Position numbers and translations under genes: made by a program. Of a stretch of 64,000 nucleotides of DNA, positions 38,831 to 47,961 are shown one piece after another; position 1 is the stretch's first letter; each line of letters begins with the position of its first letter. The DNA comes from Salinicoccus sediminis. GTDB lineage: Bacteria > Bacillota > Bacilli > Staphylococcales > Salinicoccaceae. The DNA is taken from NCBI RefSeq assembly GCF_000986795.1, contig NZ_LAYZ01000001.1, forward strand, positions 248,001 through 312,000, in the 5' to 3' direction. Under the pieces are notes generated by a model. It was not told the origin of the DNA. It worked only from the letters and a program-made list of their open reading frames with translations, and made no database searches.

Positions 38831-40304
38831 GGGATCCAGTCCTTTGATTTTCGAAAGAAGCACAGAAGACCGATTTGCGTACTCACTTCCGGACCTGGAA
38901 GTGGAAAAACATGAACTGTCAGATATAATAGATACGAAATTCATCCGCAGGACCAAAGCCGAGCTGCCTGAAATCAGTGAGCTCGACCTGATGAGGCACT
39001 ACACTGAGCTTTCCAATAAAAACCATGGTGTGGACTCAGGCTTCTATCCACTTGGTTCGTGTACGATGAAGTACAACCCTAAAATCAATGAAAAAGTTGC
39101 AAGGATGCCCGGTTTCGCAAACAGCCATCCCGAGCAGAACGACAAGGCGATCCAGGGTTCACTGGAAATCGTCCATGATATGCAGGAACATCTGAAAGAG
39201 ATTACAGGCATGGATGAAATCACATTGCAGCCGGCAGCCGGTGCACAGGGCGAGTGGACTGCACTGATGATGATCAAAGCGTTCCATGAGGCGAACGGCG
39301 ACCATAACCGTACGAAAGTAATCGTTCCCGACTCCGCCCACGGTACAAACCCGGCAAGTGCAGTAGTGGCGGGATTTGAAGCTGTTACAGTCAAATCCAA
39401 CGAGAGGGGTCTCGTTGACATCGACCATCTGAAAACACTGGTCGGCGATGATACAGCGGCAATCATGCTGACAAACCCGAATACACTCGGACTTTTCGAA
39501 GAGGATATTCTTGAAATCCGTGACATCGTCCATGAAGCAGGCGGCAAGCTGTACTATGACGGCGCAAACCTCAATGCCATCATGGCCAAGGTAAGACCCG
39601 GGGACATGGGCTTCGATGCGGTGCACCTCAATCTCCATAAGACGTTCACAGGACCACACGGCGGCGGCGGACCCGGTTCCGGTCCCATCGGTGTAAAAGC
39701 GGAGCTTGCGAAATTCCTGCCGAAACCGCTGGTTGTCAAAGAAGGTGACAGTTATCGTGTGGAACACAATGTGCCTGACAGCATCGGACGTGTCAAACCA
39801 TTCTACGGGAACTTCGGCATATTCCTCCGCGCATACACTTATATCCGTACGATGGGACCGGACGGTCTCAAGGAAGTATCGGAAAACGCAGTGCTTAATG
39901 CCAACTATATGATGAGAAGGCTCGAAGGCACCTTCGAACTGCCTTACAAACAGCATTGTAAACATGAATTCGTAATCAGCGGTTCAAGACAGAAGAAAAT
40001 GGGCGTACGTACACTCGATATGGCCAAACGCCTGCTTGACTTCGGCTACCATCCGCCGACTATCTACTTCCCGCTGAATGTCGAGGAATGCATGATGGTG
40101 GAACCGACGGAAACAGAGTCCAAGGAGACACTCGATGGTTTCGTCGATACACTGATCCACATTTCAAAAGAGGCGGAAGAGGATCCGGATATCGTCCTCG
40201 AGGCACCGCATACTACAGTCATCGGCCGATTGGATGAAACACAGGCTGCACGGAAACCTGTGCTCAGGTTCCAGCGTGAAGATATCATAGAGGAAAAAGA
40301 GTAA
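38823..40304 (+). CDS. gcvPB: Glycine dehydrogenase (decarboxylating) subunit 2
   Basis: PLP-binding half of the split P protein, 493 aa. The Schiff-base lysine lies in [26 protein letters not shown] and [11 protein letters not shown] are further family motifs. It decarboxylates glycine and passes the aminomethyl group to lipoyl-GcvH (not in the window). The ATG at 38823 lies inside the end of gcvPA; a frame open from 38784 is rejected. A bidirectional terminator follows. Confidence 0.97.
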   Translation: MLKGSSPLIFERSTEDRFAYSLPDLEVEKHELSDIIDTKFIRRTKAELPEISELDLMRHYTELSNKNHGVDSGFYPLGSCTMKYNPKINEKVARMPGFANSHPEQNDKAIQGSLEIVHDMQEHLKEITGMDEITLQPAAGAQGEWTALMMIKAFHEANGDHNRTKVIVPDSAHGTNPASAVVAGFEAVTVKSNERGLVDIDHLKTLVGDDTAAIMLTNPNTLGLFEEDILEIRDIVHEAGGKLYYDGANLNAIMAKVRPGDMGFDAVHLNLHKTFTGPHGGGGPGSGPIGVKAELAKFLPKPLVVKEGDSYRVEHNVPDSIGRVKPFYGNFGIFLRAYTYIRTMGPDGLKEVSENAVLNANYMMRRLEGTFELPYKQHCKHEFVISGSRQKKMGVRTLDMAKRLLDFGYHPPTIYFPLNVEECMMVEPTETESKETLDGFVDTLIHISKEAEEDPDIVLEAPHTTVIGRLDETQAARKPVLRFQREDIIEEKE

Positions 40305-40305
40305 T

Positions 40306-40330
40306 AAAAAAGGACCCGCGGGTCCTTTTT
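40306..40330. terminator. Bidirectional terminator between gcvPB and the rhodanese gene
   Basis: AAAAAGGACCCG / CGGGTCCTTTTT perfect hairpin flanked by A and T runs. Confidence 0.93.
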
Positions 40331-40716
40331 CATTTAGATTTAGATTTGATTTTACCTGTCCACTTGCTGATGCCGTTTTTCAGCATATAGATATCACTGT
40401 ACCCTTTTTTCTTGAGCATCTTTGCCGCTCTGACGGACAATCTGCCATTATGATCATACAGATAGATCGGCTGGTCTTTCCTTAATGAGTTCATTTTCAT
40501 AGAGAAGTTCATCATCGGGATATTCCTTGCACCCATGATGTGTCCGTGTTCATATTTTTCCTTTTCCCTCAAATCGATCAGCTGAACTCTTCTCAGCTCT
40601 TTTTTAAATTCTTCCTCCGGCAGGGCTTTGACATTGCGCATGTTCCTGTAACCGTTCAAAACGAGCAGCAATATTACGATAACAGCAGCCAGAAGGATGA
40701 TCATCCAATTTTCCAA
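40330..40716 (-). CDS. yqhL: Membrane-anchored rhodanese-like protein without the catalytic cysteine (YqhL-like)
   Basis: A 128-residue protein with one N-terminal helix (about 4-21) and a cytoplasmic rhodanese domain (IDLREKEKYEHGHIMGARNI at about 47-66). In the active-site loop the usual Cys is replaced: IYLYDHNGRLS has D88. It is therefore unlikely to be a sulfurtransferase and may act as a binding domain. The start is TTG at 40716 with AAGGAGA upstream; the nearby ATG is in another frame. Its place between gcvPB and lipM matches yqhL of Bacillus and its staphylococcal counterpart. Confidence 0.88.
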   Translation of the reverse strand: MENWMIILLAAVIVILLLVLNGYRNMRNVKALPEEEFKKELRRVQLIDLREKEKYEHGHIMGARNIPMMNFSMKMNSLRKDQPIYLYDHNGRLSVRAAKMLKKKGYSDIYMLKNGISKWTGKIKSKSK

Positions 40717-40805
40717 AACTCATCTCTCCTTAAATTTTCACATAAGTATATTATAGAGATATTTGATATACTTTTAAAGAGGAAATGATAGGGGAGAGAT
40801 GAGGA

Positions 40806-41639
40806 ATGTCAGAACGCGTTTGGTATTACATAGAAAGTCACAAGAATAATGCGGCCTACAACATGGCGCTGGATGAACTTCTGATGGAGAAGGTGAGGAA
40901 CAGGGAACTGCCCGCTGTGCTCAGGTTCTACGAATGGGAAACACCGACCCTGTCACTTGGATACTTCCAGAAGGCCCAAAAGGAGATAGACCTCAGGCGT
41001 GTGGAGCAATATGGATATGAAATGGTCCGGCGTGCCACAGGCGGCAGAGGGGTTCTGCATGACAAAGAACTGACGTACAGTGTCGTTCTGCCCGAAAGTT
41101 ATGAGGGGATGCCGGACTCTGTCACAGAGAGCTACAGAGTAATATCCGGCGGACTCATGGAAGGCTTCAGAAACCTGGGGCTGGATGCTCATTTCAGCGT
41201 GCCGCAGACAAAGGAACAGAGGAAAGAATTGACCAATATCAGGAGCAGCGTATGTTTTGACACACCGAGCTGGTATGAGCTCGTTGTTGAGGGACGTAAA
41301 ATAGCCGGCAGTGCACAGACAAGGCAGAACGGTGTAATCATGCAGCATGGCTCCATTCTCCTGGATGTCGATATAGACCATCTTTTCGATATGTTCAAAT
41401 ACCAGAATGAACGTTTCAAAGAGAAGATGAAGGCCGCTTTCAGGGAAAAGGCGGTGGCGATCAACGACATAAGCGAAAAGCAATTTACAGTTGACATGTT
41501 GTACCCTGCTTTCAAGAATGGGTTTGAAACAGGCCTCAACATGGCCACAAAGCCCTACCGGCTGACTGATGAGGATCTCGGACGGCTTGAAGAAATCAGC
41601 AGGAAATACGCCTCTGACGAATGGAACTTCAGAAGATAA
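40806..41639 (+). CDS. lipM: Octanoyl-[acyl-carrier protein]:protein N-octanoyltransferase LipM
   Basis: Moves octanoyl groups from ACP to the GcvH lipoyl domain, the first step of lipoate assembly. The 277-residue protein has the family pattern RRATGGRGVLHDKELTYSVV, with catalytic C150 (SSVCFDTP) and conserved lysine K165 (GRKIAGSAQTR), the same numbering as B. subtilis LipM. GGGGAG is nine bases before the ATG. Location beside gcvT-PA-PB is functional: GcvH is the acceptor, and LipL then passes lipoate to E2 subunits such as BkdB at the window's end. Confidence 0.94.
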   Translation: MSERVWYYIESHKNNAAYNMALDELLMEKVRNRELPAVLRFYEWETPTLSLGYFQKAQKEIDLRRVEQYGYEMVRRATGGRGVLHDKELTYSVVLPESYEGMPDSVTESYRVISGGLMEGFRNLGLDAHFSVPQTKEQRKELTNIRSSVCFDTPSWYELVVEGRKIAGSAQTRQNGVIMQHGSILLDVDIDHLFDMFKYQNERFKEKMKAAFREKAVAINDISEKQFTVDMLYPAFKNGFETGLNMATKPYRLTDEDLGRLEEISRKYASDEWNFRR

Positions 41640-41674
41640 GAAAAATCCGGGCATATGCCCGGATTTTTCTTATC
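41635..41674. terminator. Perfect 40-nt palindrome, shared terminator of lipM and the SA1362-like gene
   Basis: Two 20-nt arms (GATAAGAAAAATCCGGGCAT and its exact complement) meet without a spacer. The lipM stop (41637-41639) and the convergent gene's stop (41672-41670) lie symmetrically inside it. A/T-rich outer arms and the GC-rich core make it an efficient bidirectional terminator. Confidence 0.92.
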
Positions 41675-41897
41675 TTCTATTCTTCTGTTTATATTTGCGT
41701 TTCGATTTTCTCAATGCCTTCCTGTATTTCCTCTGGCTCGGTGTCAGGACGAAGAAATAATATACTCCGTAGATGATGAGCCCCAGGACAATAAGGAATA
41801 TTAGCGAATTTACGATCATGTTCAGAAAGTAATCCATATTGGTAAGCAGTCCGATTGCTGCAATGATAAGAACTGCATATAAAATTATCTTCTTCAA
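41670..41897 (-). CDS. SA1362-family-like small membrane protein
   Basis: A 75-residue protein with two hydrophobic helices (about 4-20, 28-50) and a very basic C-terminal tail (QRKYRKALRKSKRKYKQK). It resembles the staphylococcal SA1362 family in size, layout and position beside the DUF1385 gene. The start is a TTG at 41897 with AAGGAGAG upstream. Two bases after the DUF1385 stop, so cotranscribed. Function unknown; the tail could bind RNA or acidic lipids. Confidence 0.72.
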   Translation of the reverse strand: MKKIILYAVLIIAAIGLLTNMDYFLNMIVNSLIFLIVLGLIIYGVYYFFVLTPSQRKYRKALRKSKRKYKQKNRR

Positions 41898-41899
41898 AT

Positions 41900-42802
41900 T
41901 CAGTCTCTCCTTAACAGTTTATTGAACGAGTGGATGGCCACTTCGACCTGTGTATCATCCGGCTGCTTTGTAGTAAGATATTGCAGGAGGAGGCCGGGTG
42001 TGCCCAGCCATCTGAGCACAGGGACATCCCTGAGCTTATTGGTAAGCTGCAAAAACTCGAAAGAAAGCCCGATTACGACAGGTATGAGTGCAATCCGGTT
42101 CAGAATTCTCACATAGAATGGCTCCACCGGTACGAACATATAGACGACGAAGCCGACCAGTACCGTGAAGAGTATGAAAGAGCTGCCGCATCTGTAATGC
42201 AGTCTGGATTGGCGCTGTACATTTTCAACCGTCAGGTCACGGCCCTCCTCAAAGGTATTGATCACCTTGTGTTCGGCGCCGTGATACTGGAACAGCCGCT
42301 TGATCATCGGGGTCATGGATATTACATATATATAGCCCAGGAGGAGAATCAGCTTGAACAGTGATTCCAGGAAAACCTGGCCAAAATGCGAAGTGACCAC
42401 CCCTGAGAATACTTCGGCAACGAATACGGGGATGAGAGTGAACAGGAATTTGCCGATGAGAAATGACAGTATGCCGACGATGATGGTCGACAATACGACC
42501 TTCGCCTGGTTCACCGCCTGTTTTTCCTCCTCGATGCTGATATCGTCTTCAGGATCTCTTTCATAACGGTCCGTTGCAAATTCAAGATGCTTCATGCCGT
42601 AGATGCTGGATTCAAGTATCGCGGCATTGCCCCGCAGAACAGGAATCTTCTTTAGTTTCTGGATCCATTTTTTCTGCGGGCGCTCCATTTCAAAATACTG
42701 AATATCATCGTTGTTTCTGCGGATGGCGGTCACCATCCGGTTGTTTGTCTGGAACATGACGCCTTCCACGACGGCCTGTCCGCCTACTAAAGGTTTATCC
42801 AT
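41900..42802 (-). CDS. yqhQ: DUF1385 family membrane protein (YqhQ-like)
   Basis: A 300-residue integral membrane protein with the DUF1385 N-terminus GGQAVVEGVMFQT. The middle segment FQYHGAEHKVINTFE and the RLHYRCGSSFI motif are typical of the family. About four or five helices lie between residues 100 and 265. Function unknown; it is widely conserved and lies upstream of the M24 peptidase/efp pair in Bacillus and Staphylococcus. It is in a minus-strand group with the SA1362-like gene and the lipoprotein gene. The ribosome site is weak (GAAAGAAGAG). Confidence 0.9.
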   Translation of the reverse strand: MDKPLVGGQAVVEGVMFQTNNRMVTAIRRNNDDIQYFEMERPQKKWIQKLKKIPVLRGNAAILESSIYGMKHLEFATDRYERDPEDDISIEEEKQAVNQAKVVLSTIIVGILSFLIGKFLFTLIPVFVAEVFSGVVTSHFGQVFLESLFKLILLLGYIYVISMTPMIKRLFQYHGAEHKVINTFEEGRDLTVENVQRQSRLHYRCGSSFILFTVLVGFVVYMFVPVEPFYVRILNRIALIPVVIGLSFEFLQLTNKLRDVPVLRWLGTPGLLLQYLTTKQPDDTQVEVAIHSFNKLLRRD

Positions 42803-42821
42803 TGGCTACTCTTCTTTCCGG

Positions 42822-43388
42822 TCAATAGTATTCGCTGGCACTGTTCAGCTGTGCGAGTCCTTCATCCACAGCCTCCATGGATTCAGAATCCGCCCCGTTT
42901 TTAATCGACTGCAATGCTCCTTCTATCTCGTCATTGGCAAGTTTGAGCGAACTGTGCTGCCTTTTCAAGTATTCATTGAGTTCGAGACCCTCGGCAGCTT
43001 TTTCATAATTGTCTGCAGCTTCGCTTATGCTGGAACTTATGTCGTCTATATCTTTACTGATGACAGACAGGTCATCCTCTTCCTTTGCTTTTTGGACGGC
43101 TTCACTGAGGCCGGTCAATTCCTTCTCCAGTGTACCGGAGTACTCGCCGACAACCTGTACATATTCATCAATGTCGGAATTGCCGATGACGGACTGCATC
43201 TTCGAAATGTCCTCTTCAAGAGCGTCAAGCCGTAGTTTGTTCTTCTGGACATTGACTTCCTCTGTCTGGAGGACCCCCTGGAGTTCTTCCTTCTTTTCCT
43301 CGGCACTTGAGAGCTGTTCCTCGGCAGAGGGGCTGCCGCAGCCTGCCAGCATAACTATGGGTAATAATATTTTAATTGATCGTTTCAT
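42822..43388 (-). CDS. Putative coiled-coil lipoprotein
   Basis: A 188-residue protein with a lipoprotein signal peptide (MKRSIKILLPIVMLAGCGS, lipobox LAGC, C17). After it comes an almost wholly helical Glu/Lys/Leu-rich region (about 20-185) with heptad-like runs such as EEQLSSAEEKKEEL. It would sit on the outer face of the membrane. It resembles YkyA-type cell-wall-binding lipoproteins in layout, but I cannot confirm the family. CAGGAG precedes the ATG. It heads the minus-strand group with DUF1385 and is divergent from the M24 peptidase gene. Confidence 0.72.
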   Translation of the reverse strand: MKRSIKILLPIVMLAGCGSPSAEEQLSSAEEKKEELQGVLQTEEVNVQKNKLRLDALEEDISKMQSVIGNSDIDEYVQVVGEYSGTLEKELTGLSEAVQKAKEEDDLSVISKDIDDISSSISEAADNYEKAAEGLELNEYLKRQHSSLKLANDEIEGALQSIKNGADSESMEAVDEGLAQLNSASEYY

Positions 43389-43507
43389 TTGTGATTTCTC
43401 CTGTATATCATTTTATTATTTTATCACGATATGACAGAATATTAAATTGAATACTACTGAAATATCCAATGATTTAATGTAGAATATATTTGAAAGGTGG
43501 ATGAACA

Positions 43508-44563
43508 ATGATTAAGTATGAGAAAGTCAATGCATTGCTGGAAGAGAAGAATTTGGATGCACTGCTCATCATGAGTGATTATAACAGACGCTATCTGACA
43601 GGTTTCACGGGTTCCAGCGGCGCTGTAATCATGACAAAAGATGAAAAATTCCTGATTTCCGATTTCCGCTACAAAGCCCAGGGCAGGGAGCAGGCAAAGG
43701 ATTTTGAATTCGTACTGCAGGATAAAGGCCTGCTTGATTTCATCATGGAATTCATGGAATCAAGGGAATATGAAAGCGTCGGCTTTGAAGGGGAGCATGT
43801 GAACTTCAACACTTTTGACAGGCTGGACAGCACTTTTGACCTCGTACCGCTCACGGGGGAGATTGAAAAGATCCGCATGTTCAAGACATCAGATGAAGTT
43901 GATCTGATCAGAAGAGCCTGCAGCATTGCCGATGAGACATATGAGTACATACTCAAATATATACGACCGGGCATGAGCGAGCTCGATGTGAGAAACGAAG
44001 TCGAAAACTACATGCGTAAACTTGGTGCAGAAGGCTCCAGTTTTGATATGATTGTGGCGAGCGGCGTCCGGGGTGCACTTCCCCATGGTGTTGCTTCCGA
44101 CAAACTTATAGAAGCCGGTGAAATGGTGACACTGGACTTCGGGGCCTACTATAAAGGCTATGCATCTGACATCACAAGATCGTTCGGTATCGGTTCAGTA
44201 TCAGAAGAGATGGAGAAGATCCACCATATCGTACTCGAATCCCAGCTCGCTTCCCTGGATCAAATCAGACCGGGTATGACTGGCCGGGAAGCGGATAAAG
44301 TTGCACGGGACATCATAGAAAAAAATGGCTACGGTCCGAATTTCGGGCATTCACTGGGGCACGGCCTCGGTCTTGAAGTACATGAAATGCCCGGCCTGGC
44401 CAAATCAGGTGATGTAAAATTGGAGAAAGACATGGTCGTGACGGTCGAACCGGGTATATATGTGGATGATGCCGGCGGCGTCCGTATCGAAGATGACTGC
44501 CTTGTTACAGACAGCCGTCTTGAAAAATTATCACACAGCAGCAAAGAGCTGTTCATCATCTAA
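43508..44563 (+). CDS. M24-family Xaa-Pro dipeptidase/aminopeptidase (YqhT-like)
   Basis: Cytoplasmic metallopeptidase of 351 aa cleaving Xaa-Pro bonds. The pita-bread metal ligands appear in LDFGAYYKGYASDITRSF (two Asp), GHSLGHGLGLEVHE (His), TVEPGIYV (Glu) and GVRIEDDCLVT (Glu). The N-terminal creatinase-like domain spans about 1-125. AAAGGTGG precedes the ATG. It lies 35 bases before efp, as yqhT does in Bacillus. A link between proline-peptide turnover and EF-P is plausible but inferred. Confidence 0.93.
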   Translation: MIKYEKVNALLEEKNLDALLIMSDYNRRYLTGFTGSSGAVIMTKDEKFLISDFRYKAQGREQAKDFEFVLQDKGLLDFIMEFMESREYESVGFEGEHVNFNTFDRLDSTFDLVPLTGEIEKIRMFKTSDEVDLIRRACSIADETYEYILKYIRPGMSELDVRNEVENYMRKLGAEGSSFDMIVASGVRGALPHGVASDKLIEAGEMVTLDFGAYYKGYASDITRSFGIGSVSEEMEKIHHIVLESQLASLDQIRPGMTGREADKVARDIIEKNGYGPNFGHSLGHGLGLEVHEMPGLAKSGDVKLEKDMVVTVEPGIYVDDAGGVRIEDDCLVTDSRLEKLSHSSKELFII

Positions 44564-44598
44564 TTCATTTGCGTTTTTGAATACTGAGGAGGAAAATT

Positions 44599-45156
44599 AT
44601 GATTTCAGTAAACGATTTTAAAACAGGTCTGACAGTAGAAGTGGAAGGCGGCATCTGGAGAGTCATCGACTTCCAGCACGTCAAGCCGGGCAAGGGTGCG
44701 GCCTTTGTAAGAAGTAAACTCAGAAACCTGCGCACAGGTGCAATTCAGGAAAAAACTTTCCGCGCAGGGGAAAAAGTGGGCAGGGCCCAGATAGACAATA
44801 ATAAGATGCAGTATCTGTATGCGGACGGCGATTCCCATGTGTTCATGGATAACAACACCTTTGAACAGGTTGAACTCCAGGCTTCAGCACTTGAGGATGA
44901 ACTGAAATACCTCAAAGAGAATATGAACGTCTCCATCATGATGTACGAAGGAGAAGTGATCGGTGTCGAACTGCCGAAGACTGTCGAGCTCGAAGTGACA
45001 GAAACAGAACCCGGCATCAAGGGCGATACAGCCAGCGGTGCTTCAAAATCGGCGACACTTGAAACAGGCCTCACCATCCAGGTGCCCCTGTTTGTGAACC
45101 AGGGGGATGTCCTCGTCATCAACACGGAAGAGGGCTCATACGTATCGCGTGCCTGA
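44599..45156 (+). CDS. efp: Elongation factor P
   Basis: Relieves ribosomes stalled at polyproline. At 185 aa it has the KOW-like N-terminal domain with the modification loop KPGKGAAF, in which K32 is the residue modified in bacteria (5-aminopentanol in B. subtilis). Two OB domains follow; the C-terminal signature has [20 protein letters not shown] precedes the ATG. A terminator follows. Confidence 0.98.
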   Translation: MISVNDFKTGLTVEVEGGIWRVIDFQHVKPGKGAAFVRSKLRNLRTGAIQEKTFRAGEKVGRAQIDNNKMQYLYADGDSHVFMDNNTFEQVELQASALEDELKYLKENMNVSIMMYEGEVIGVELPKTVELEVTETEPGIKGDTASGASKSATLETGLTIQVPLFVNQGDVLVINTEEGSYVSRA

Positions 45157-45190
45157 AAATAAAAGCAGATTTCCATCTGCTTTTATTTTT
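45156..45190 (+). terminator. Terminator after efp
   Basis: AAATAAAAGCAGAT / ATCTGCTTTTATTT hairpin with TTCC loop and T-run. Confidence 0.9.
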
Positions 45191-45198
45191 TGCTTGAA

Positions 45199-45227
45199 TT
45201 GGTATGACCACTTGCGTAAAATATAAG
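45199..45227 (+). promoter_or_regulatory. Promoter of accBC
   Basis: TTGGTA (45199-45204), 17-bp spacer, TATAAG (45222-45227). No FapR-type inverted repeat was seen next to it. Confidence 0.6.
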
Positions 45228-45260
45228 ACAGTAATTTTTAATTGTTAAGGAGAAGTAGAC

Positions 45261-45686
45261 ATGAATCTGGAATATATCGATAATCTGATTGAAAAAATGG
45301 AAAAGGCATCATTGACAGAACTCTCCTATAAAGACGGGGATGTTGATATTAAATTGAAGAGGGATATGGGGAACAATGTACAGGCAGCACCGGTACAGGT
45401 TCCCAAGCAGCAGGCACCTGAACAGCCAATGGCAAGCGCACCTTTGGAAGAGGGTAAAGTGATCAAGGCACCGATGGTCGGCACTTTCTATAAGGCAGCG
45501 TCACCGGAGGCGGATGCATACGTCAAAGTCGGCGACAAAGTGGATAACACATCCGTTGTATGCATACTTGAAGCAATGAAGCTCTTCAATGAAATCCAGG
45601 CAGAAATTTCCGGTGAGATTACAGAGATCCTGGTCGAAGACGGAGACATGGTTGAGTACGACCAACCGTTGTTCAGAGTACGATGA
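45261..45686 (+). CDS. accB: Acetyl-CoA carboxylase biotin carboxyl carrier protein
   Basis: Carries biotin for acetyl-CoA carboxylase in fatty-acid synthesis. At 141 aa it has an N-terminal helical segment, a Pro/Gln/Ala linker (about 42-64), and the biotinyl domain with [12 protein letters not shown] (biotin on K107). AAGGAG precedes the ATG. It overlaps accC by four bases (ATGA). Confidence 0.97.
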   Translation: MNLEYIDNLIEKMEKASLTELSYKDGDVDIKLKRDMGNNVQAAPVQVPKQQAPEQPMASAPLEEGKVIKAPMVGTFYKAASPEADAYVKVGDKVDNTSVVCILEAMKLFNEIQAEISGEITEILVEDGDMVEYDQPLFRVR

Positions 45687-47032
45687 TCAATAAGATACTT
45701 ATAGCAAACCGCGGCGAAATTGCAGTTAGGATCATCAGGGCATGTACAGAGCTGGGCATCGATTCTGTCAGCATATACTCGGAAGCGGATGCGGACAGCC
45801 TTCACCGGAAAATAGCCACTGAGTCCTATTGTGTCGGTCCGAAACTTTCCAAGGACAGTTATCTGGACATGATCAGCATCATCACCATCGCCAAGAAGTC
45901 CGGCTGCGATGCGATACATCCTGGCTACGGTTTCCTCGCTGAAAACAGCGATTTCGCCGAAATGTGCGAAGCTTCAAACCTCATCTTCATCGGTCCGATG
46001 CATGAGACAATCTCTCTGATGGGAGTAAAGGATGTGGCCAAAGACACGATGAAAAAAGCCGGGGTGCCGACTGTGCCGGGCAGTGACGGGGTGGTCGCCT
46101 CGATTGAGGATGCCAAACAGACAGCATCAGACATCGGCTATCCTGTCATCATCAAAGCGAGCTACGGCGGCGGTGGTAAAGGCATCCGCGTTGCACGCAC
46201 GGAAGAGGAACTCGTCCAGAACTACAAGATGACAGAGCAGGAAGCAGAAAGTGCCTTCGGCAACAAAAGCCTTTATATAGAAAAATACATCGAGAACTTC
46301 AGGCATATAGAAATCCAGGTCATGGGGGACTATCACGGCAATGTCATCCATCTGGGAGAGCGTGACTGTACAGTGCAGCGCCGTATGCAGAAGCTTGTCG
46401 AAGAAGCCCCGAGCCCGATCCTTTCTGAAGAGAAACGGTCTGAAATGGGAGAGACCGCAGTGCGTGCTGCAAAAAGCATCGACTACATCGGTGCCGGCAC
46501 CATCGAATTCATCTACGATCTGAACGACGACAGATTCTACTTCATGGAAATGAATACTAGGATCCAGGTGGAACACCCCGTGACAGAAATGGTCACCGGC
46601 ATCGACCTTGTGAAGATGCAGATCAAAGTCGCCAGGCGTGAAGCCATTCCGTACAGGCAGGAAGACATCAGGATTGAAGGGCACGCAATCGAGTTCAGGA
46701 TCAACGCCGAGAATCCATATAAGAACTTCATGCCTTCAGCCGGAACAATCACCGATTTCATCGTTCCGGGGGGTTACGGTGTCAGACTGGATACTGCCTG
46801 CTACGCAGGGTACCGCATCCCGCCTTACTATGACTCCATGATCGCCAAGCTGATCACCTTCGCCGATACGCGCGAGGAAGCGATCAGGACAGCGAAAAGG
46901 GCGCTTGGTGAGTATATTATCGGAGGCATCGATACTACTATTCCGTTCCATTCCAACCTCCTGGATAACGAAGCGTTCAGGGCGAATGACTATAACACGA
47001 ACTTCCTTCTGGAACACGATGTAATGAAATGA
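45683..47032 (+). CDS. accC: Acetyl-CoA carboxylase biotin carboxylase subunit
   Basis: ATP-grasp enzyme that carboxylates AccB-biotin. The 449-residue protein has [14 protein letters not shown] at the N-terminus, the flexible Gly-rich ATP loop [29 protein letters not shown], and the active-site [16 protein letters not shown]. It is coupled to accB through an ATGA overlap and closed by a terminator at 47044. Confidence 0.98.
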   Translation: MINKILIANRGEIAVRIIRACTELGIDSVSIYSEADADSLHRKIATESYCVGPKLSKDSYLDMISIITIAKKSGCDAIHPGYGFLAENSDFAEMCEASNLIFIGPMHETISLMGVKDVAKDTMKKAGVPTVPGSDGVVASIEDAKQTASDIGYPVIIKASYGGGGKGIRVARTEEELVQNYKMTEQEAESAFGNKSLYIEKYIENFRHIEIQVMGDYHGNVIHLGERDCTVQRRMQKLVEEAPSPILSEEKRSEMGETAVRAAKSIDYIGAGTIEFIYDLNDDRFYFMEMNTRIQVEHPVTEMVTGIDLVKMQIKVARREAIPYRQEDIRIEGHAIEFRINAENPYKNFMPSAGTITDFIVPGGYGVRLDTACYAGYRIPPYYDSMIAKLITFADTREEAIRTAKRALGEYIIGGIDTTIPFHSNLLDNEAFRANDYNTNFLLEHDVMK

Positions 47033-47043
47033 TGAGTACGGAA

Positions 47044-47080
47044 ATCCGCTTTTTCCAAGTGTCAGTGAAAAGGCGGGTTT
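47044..47080 (+). terminator. Terminator after accC
   Basis: Imperfect stem (ATCCGCTTTTTC with GAAAAGGCGGGT) and a T-rich tail. Confidence 0.75.
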
Positions 47081-47190
47081 TTTATTTTCAGAGGCAAGAT
47101 CCACCGCCGGAATAATTACCTCAATTAAGTTACAAGTTGTTTCTAATTCCGCGCACAATCATGCTATAATAAAATGACGGGGTGATGAAC

Positions 47191-47538
47191 ATGATAATCC
47201 AGGACGATAAATCAAACTTGGGAATGATCGAGATTTCTTCGGAAGTGCTGGAAGTGATTGCAAGCATTGCAGTTACTGAAACCAAAGGCGTTCATTCATT
47301 GCAGAATAATTTTGCCAGCGGCAACTTTGAGAAGATAGGCAAGAAGTACAGGGGCCGCGGCGTCAAAGTTGAAACAGAGGATAATGAAGTGCTGATTTCA
47401 ATTTATGTAACACTGGATACGAAAGGCAAGGTCCATGAGACGGCTGAAAATATCCAGAAGAATGTCAGCCAGGCGATCAGAAACATGACGGATCATGTTG
47501 TTAAGGAAGTCAATGTGCACATCGTAAATATCAAATAA
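47191..47538 (+). CDS. Asp23/Gls24 family protein (YqhY-like)
   Basis: A 115-residue DUF322 protein with the family pattern GMIEISSEVLEVIASIAVTE, then VETEDNEVLISIYVTLD and VKEVNVHIVNIK. It is the YqhY homologue that follows accBC in Bacillus and Staphylococcus; in B. subtilis YqhY limits acetyl-CoA carboxylase activity, so a role in fatty-acid homeostasis is likely. A TATAAT at 47165-47170 gives it its own promoter. GGGGTGA serves the ATG at 47191. nusB follows. Confidence 0.9.
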   Translation: MIIQDDKSNLGMIEISSEVLEVIASIAVTETKGVHSLQNNFASGNFEKIGKKYRGRGVKVETEDNEVLISIYVTLDTKGKVHETAENIQKNVSQAIRNMTDHVVKEVNVHIVNIK

Positions 47539-47559
47539 GGATTCAGATAGGTGTTTTTA

Positions 47560-47961
47560 ATGAACAGACACGAGCAGCGGAAAAAGATATTCCAAATAAT
47601 ATTCCAAAAGGACCATGACCTGGTCGACCTCGAAAAAACTGCATTTTTCGATTTATATGAGACCCATGAGTATATCAAAAGGATCGTTGATTTCTATGTG
47701 GCCAGCCAGCCGGATGTGGATGCTGATATCAGCGCCCATCTGAACAAGTATACTCTTGAACGCATCCCAAAAGTTGACCGCAATATACTGAGGACTGCAA
47801 TCAGTGAAATCAGGGAAGGCGATTCCCCCGAGAGGGTCGTCATCAATGAGGCTGTGCTGCTTGCCAAAACCTACGGTGAGAAAGACAGTTTCCGTTTTGT
47901 AAACGGCGTCCTCAAGAACTTCATAAGAGAAACGGATGAAAATCCATATGGAGAACAATAA
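47560..47961 (+). CDS. nusB: Transcription antitermination factor NusB
   Basis: RNA-binding partner of NusE/S10 in rRNA antitermination. The 133-residue all-helical protein shows KKIFQIIFQKD at the N-terminus. The conserved C-terminal half is KVDRNILRTAISEI, VVINEAVLLAKTYG and FRFVNGVLKNF. AGGTG suits the ATG at 47560; the GTG at 47551 lies inside that site. It overlaps xseA by 14 bases. Confidence 0.94.
   Translation: MNRHEQRKKIFQIIFQKDHDLVDLEKTAFFDLYETHEYIKRIVDFYVASQPDVDADISAHLNKYTLERIPKVDRNILRTAISEIREGDSPERVVINEAVLLAKTYGEKDSFRFVNGVLKNFIRETDENPYGEQ

Noticed and set aside
45192-45260. FapR operator upstream of accBC
   Set aside because: No TTAGTA-type inverted repeat is visible; only an ordinary promoter is supported.
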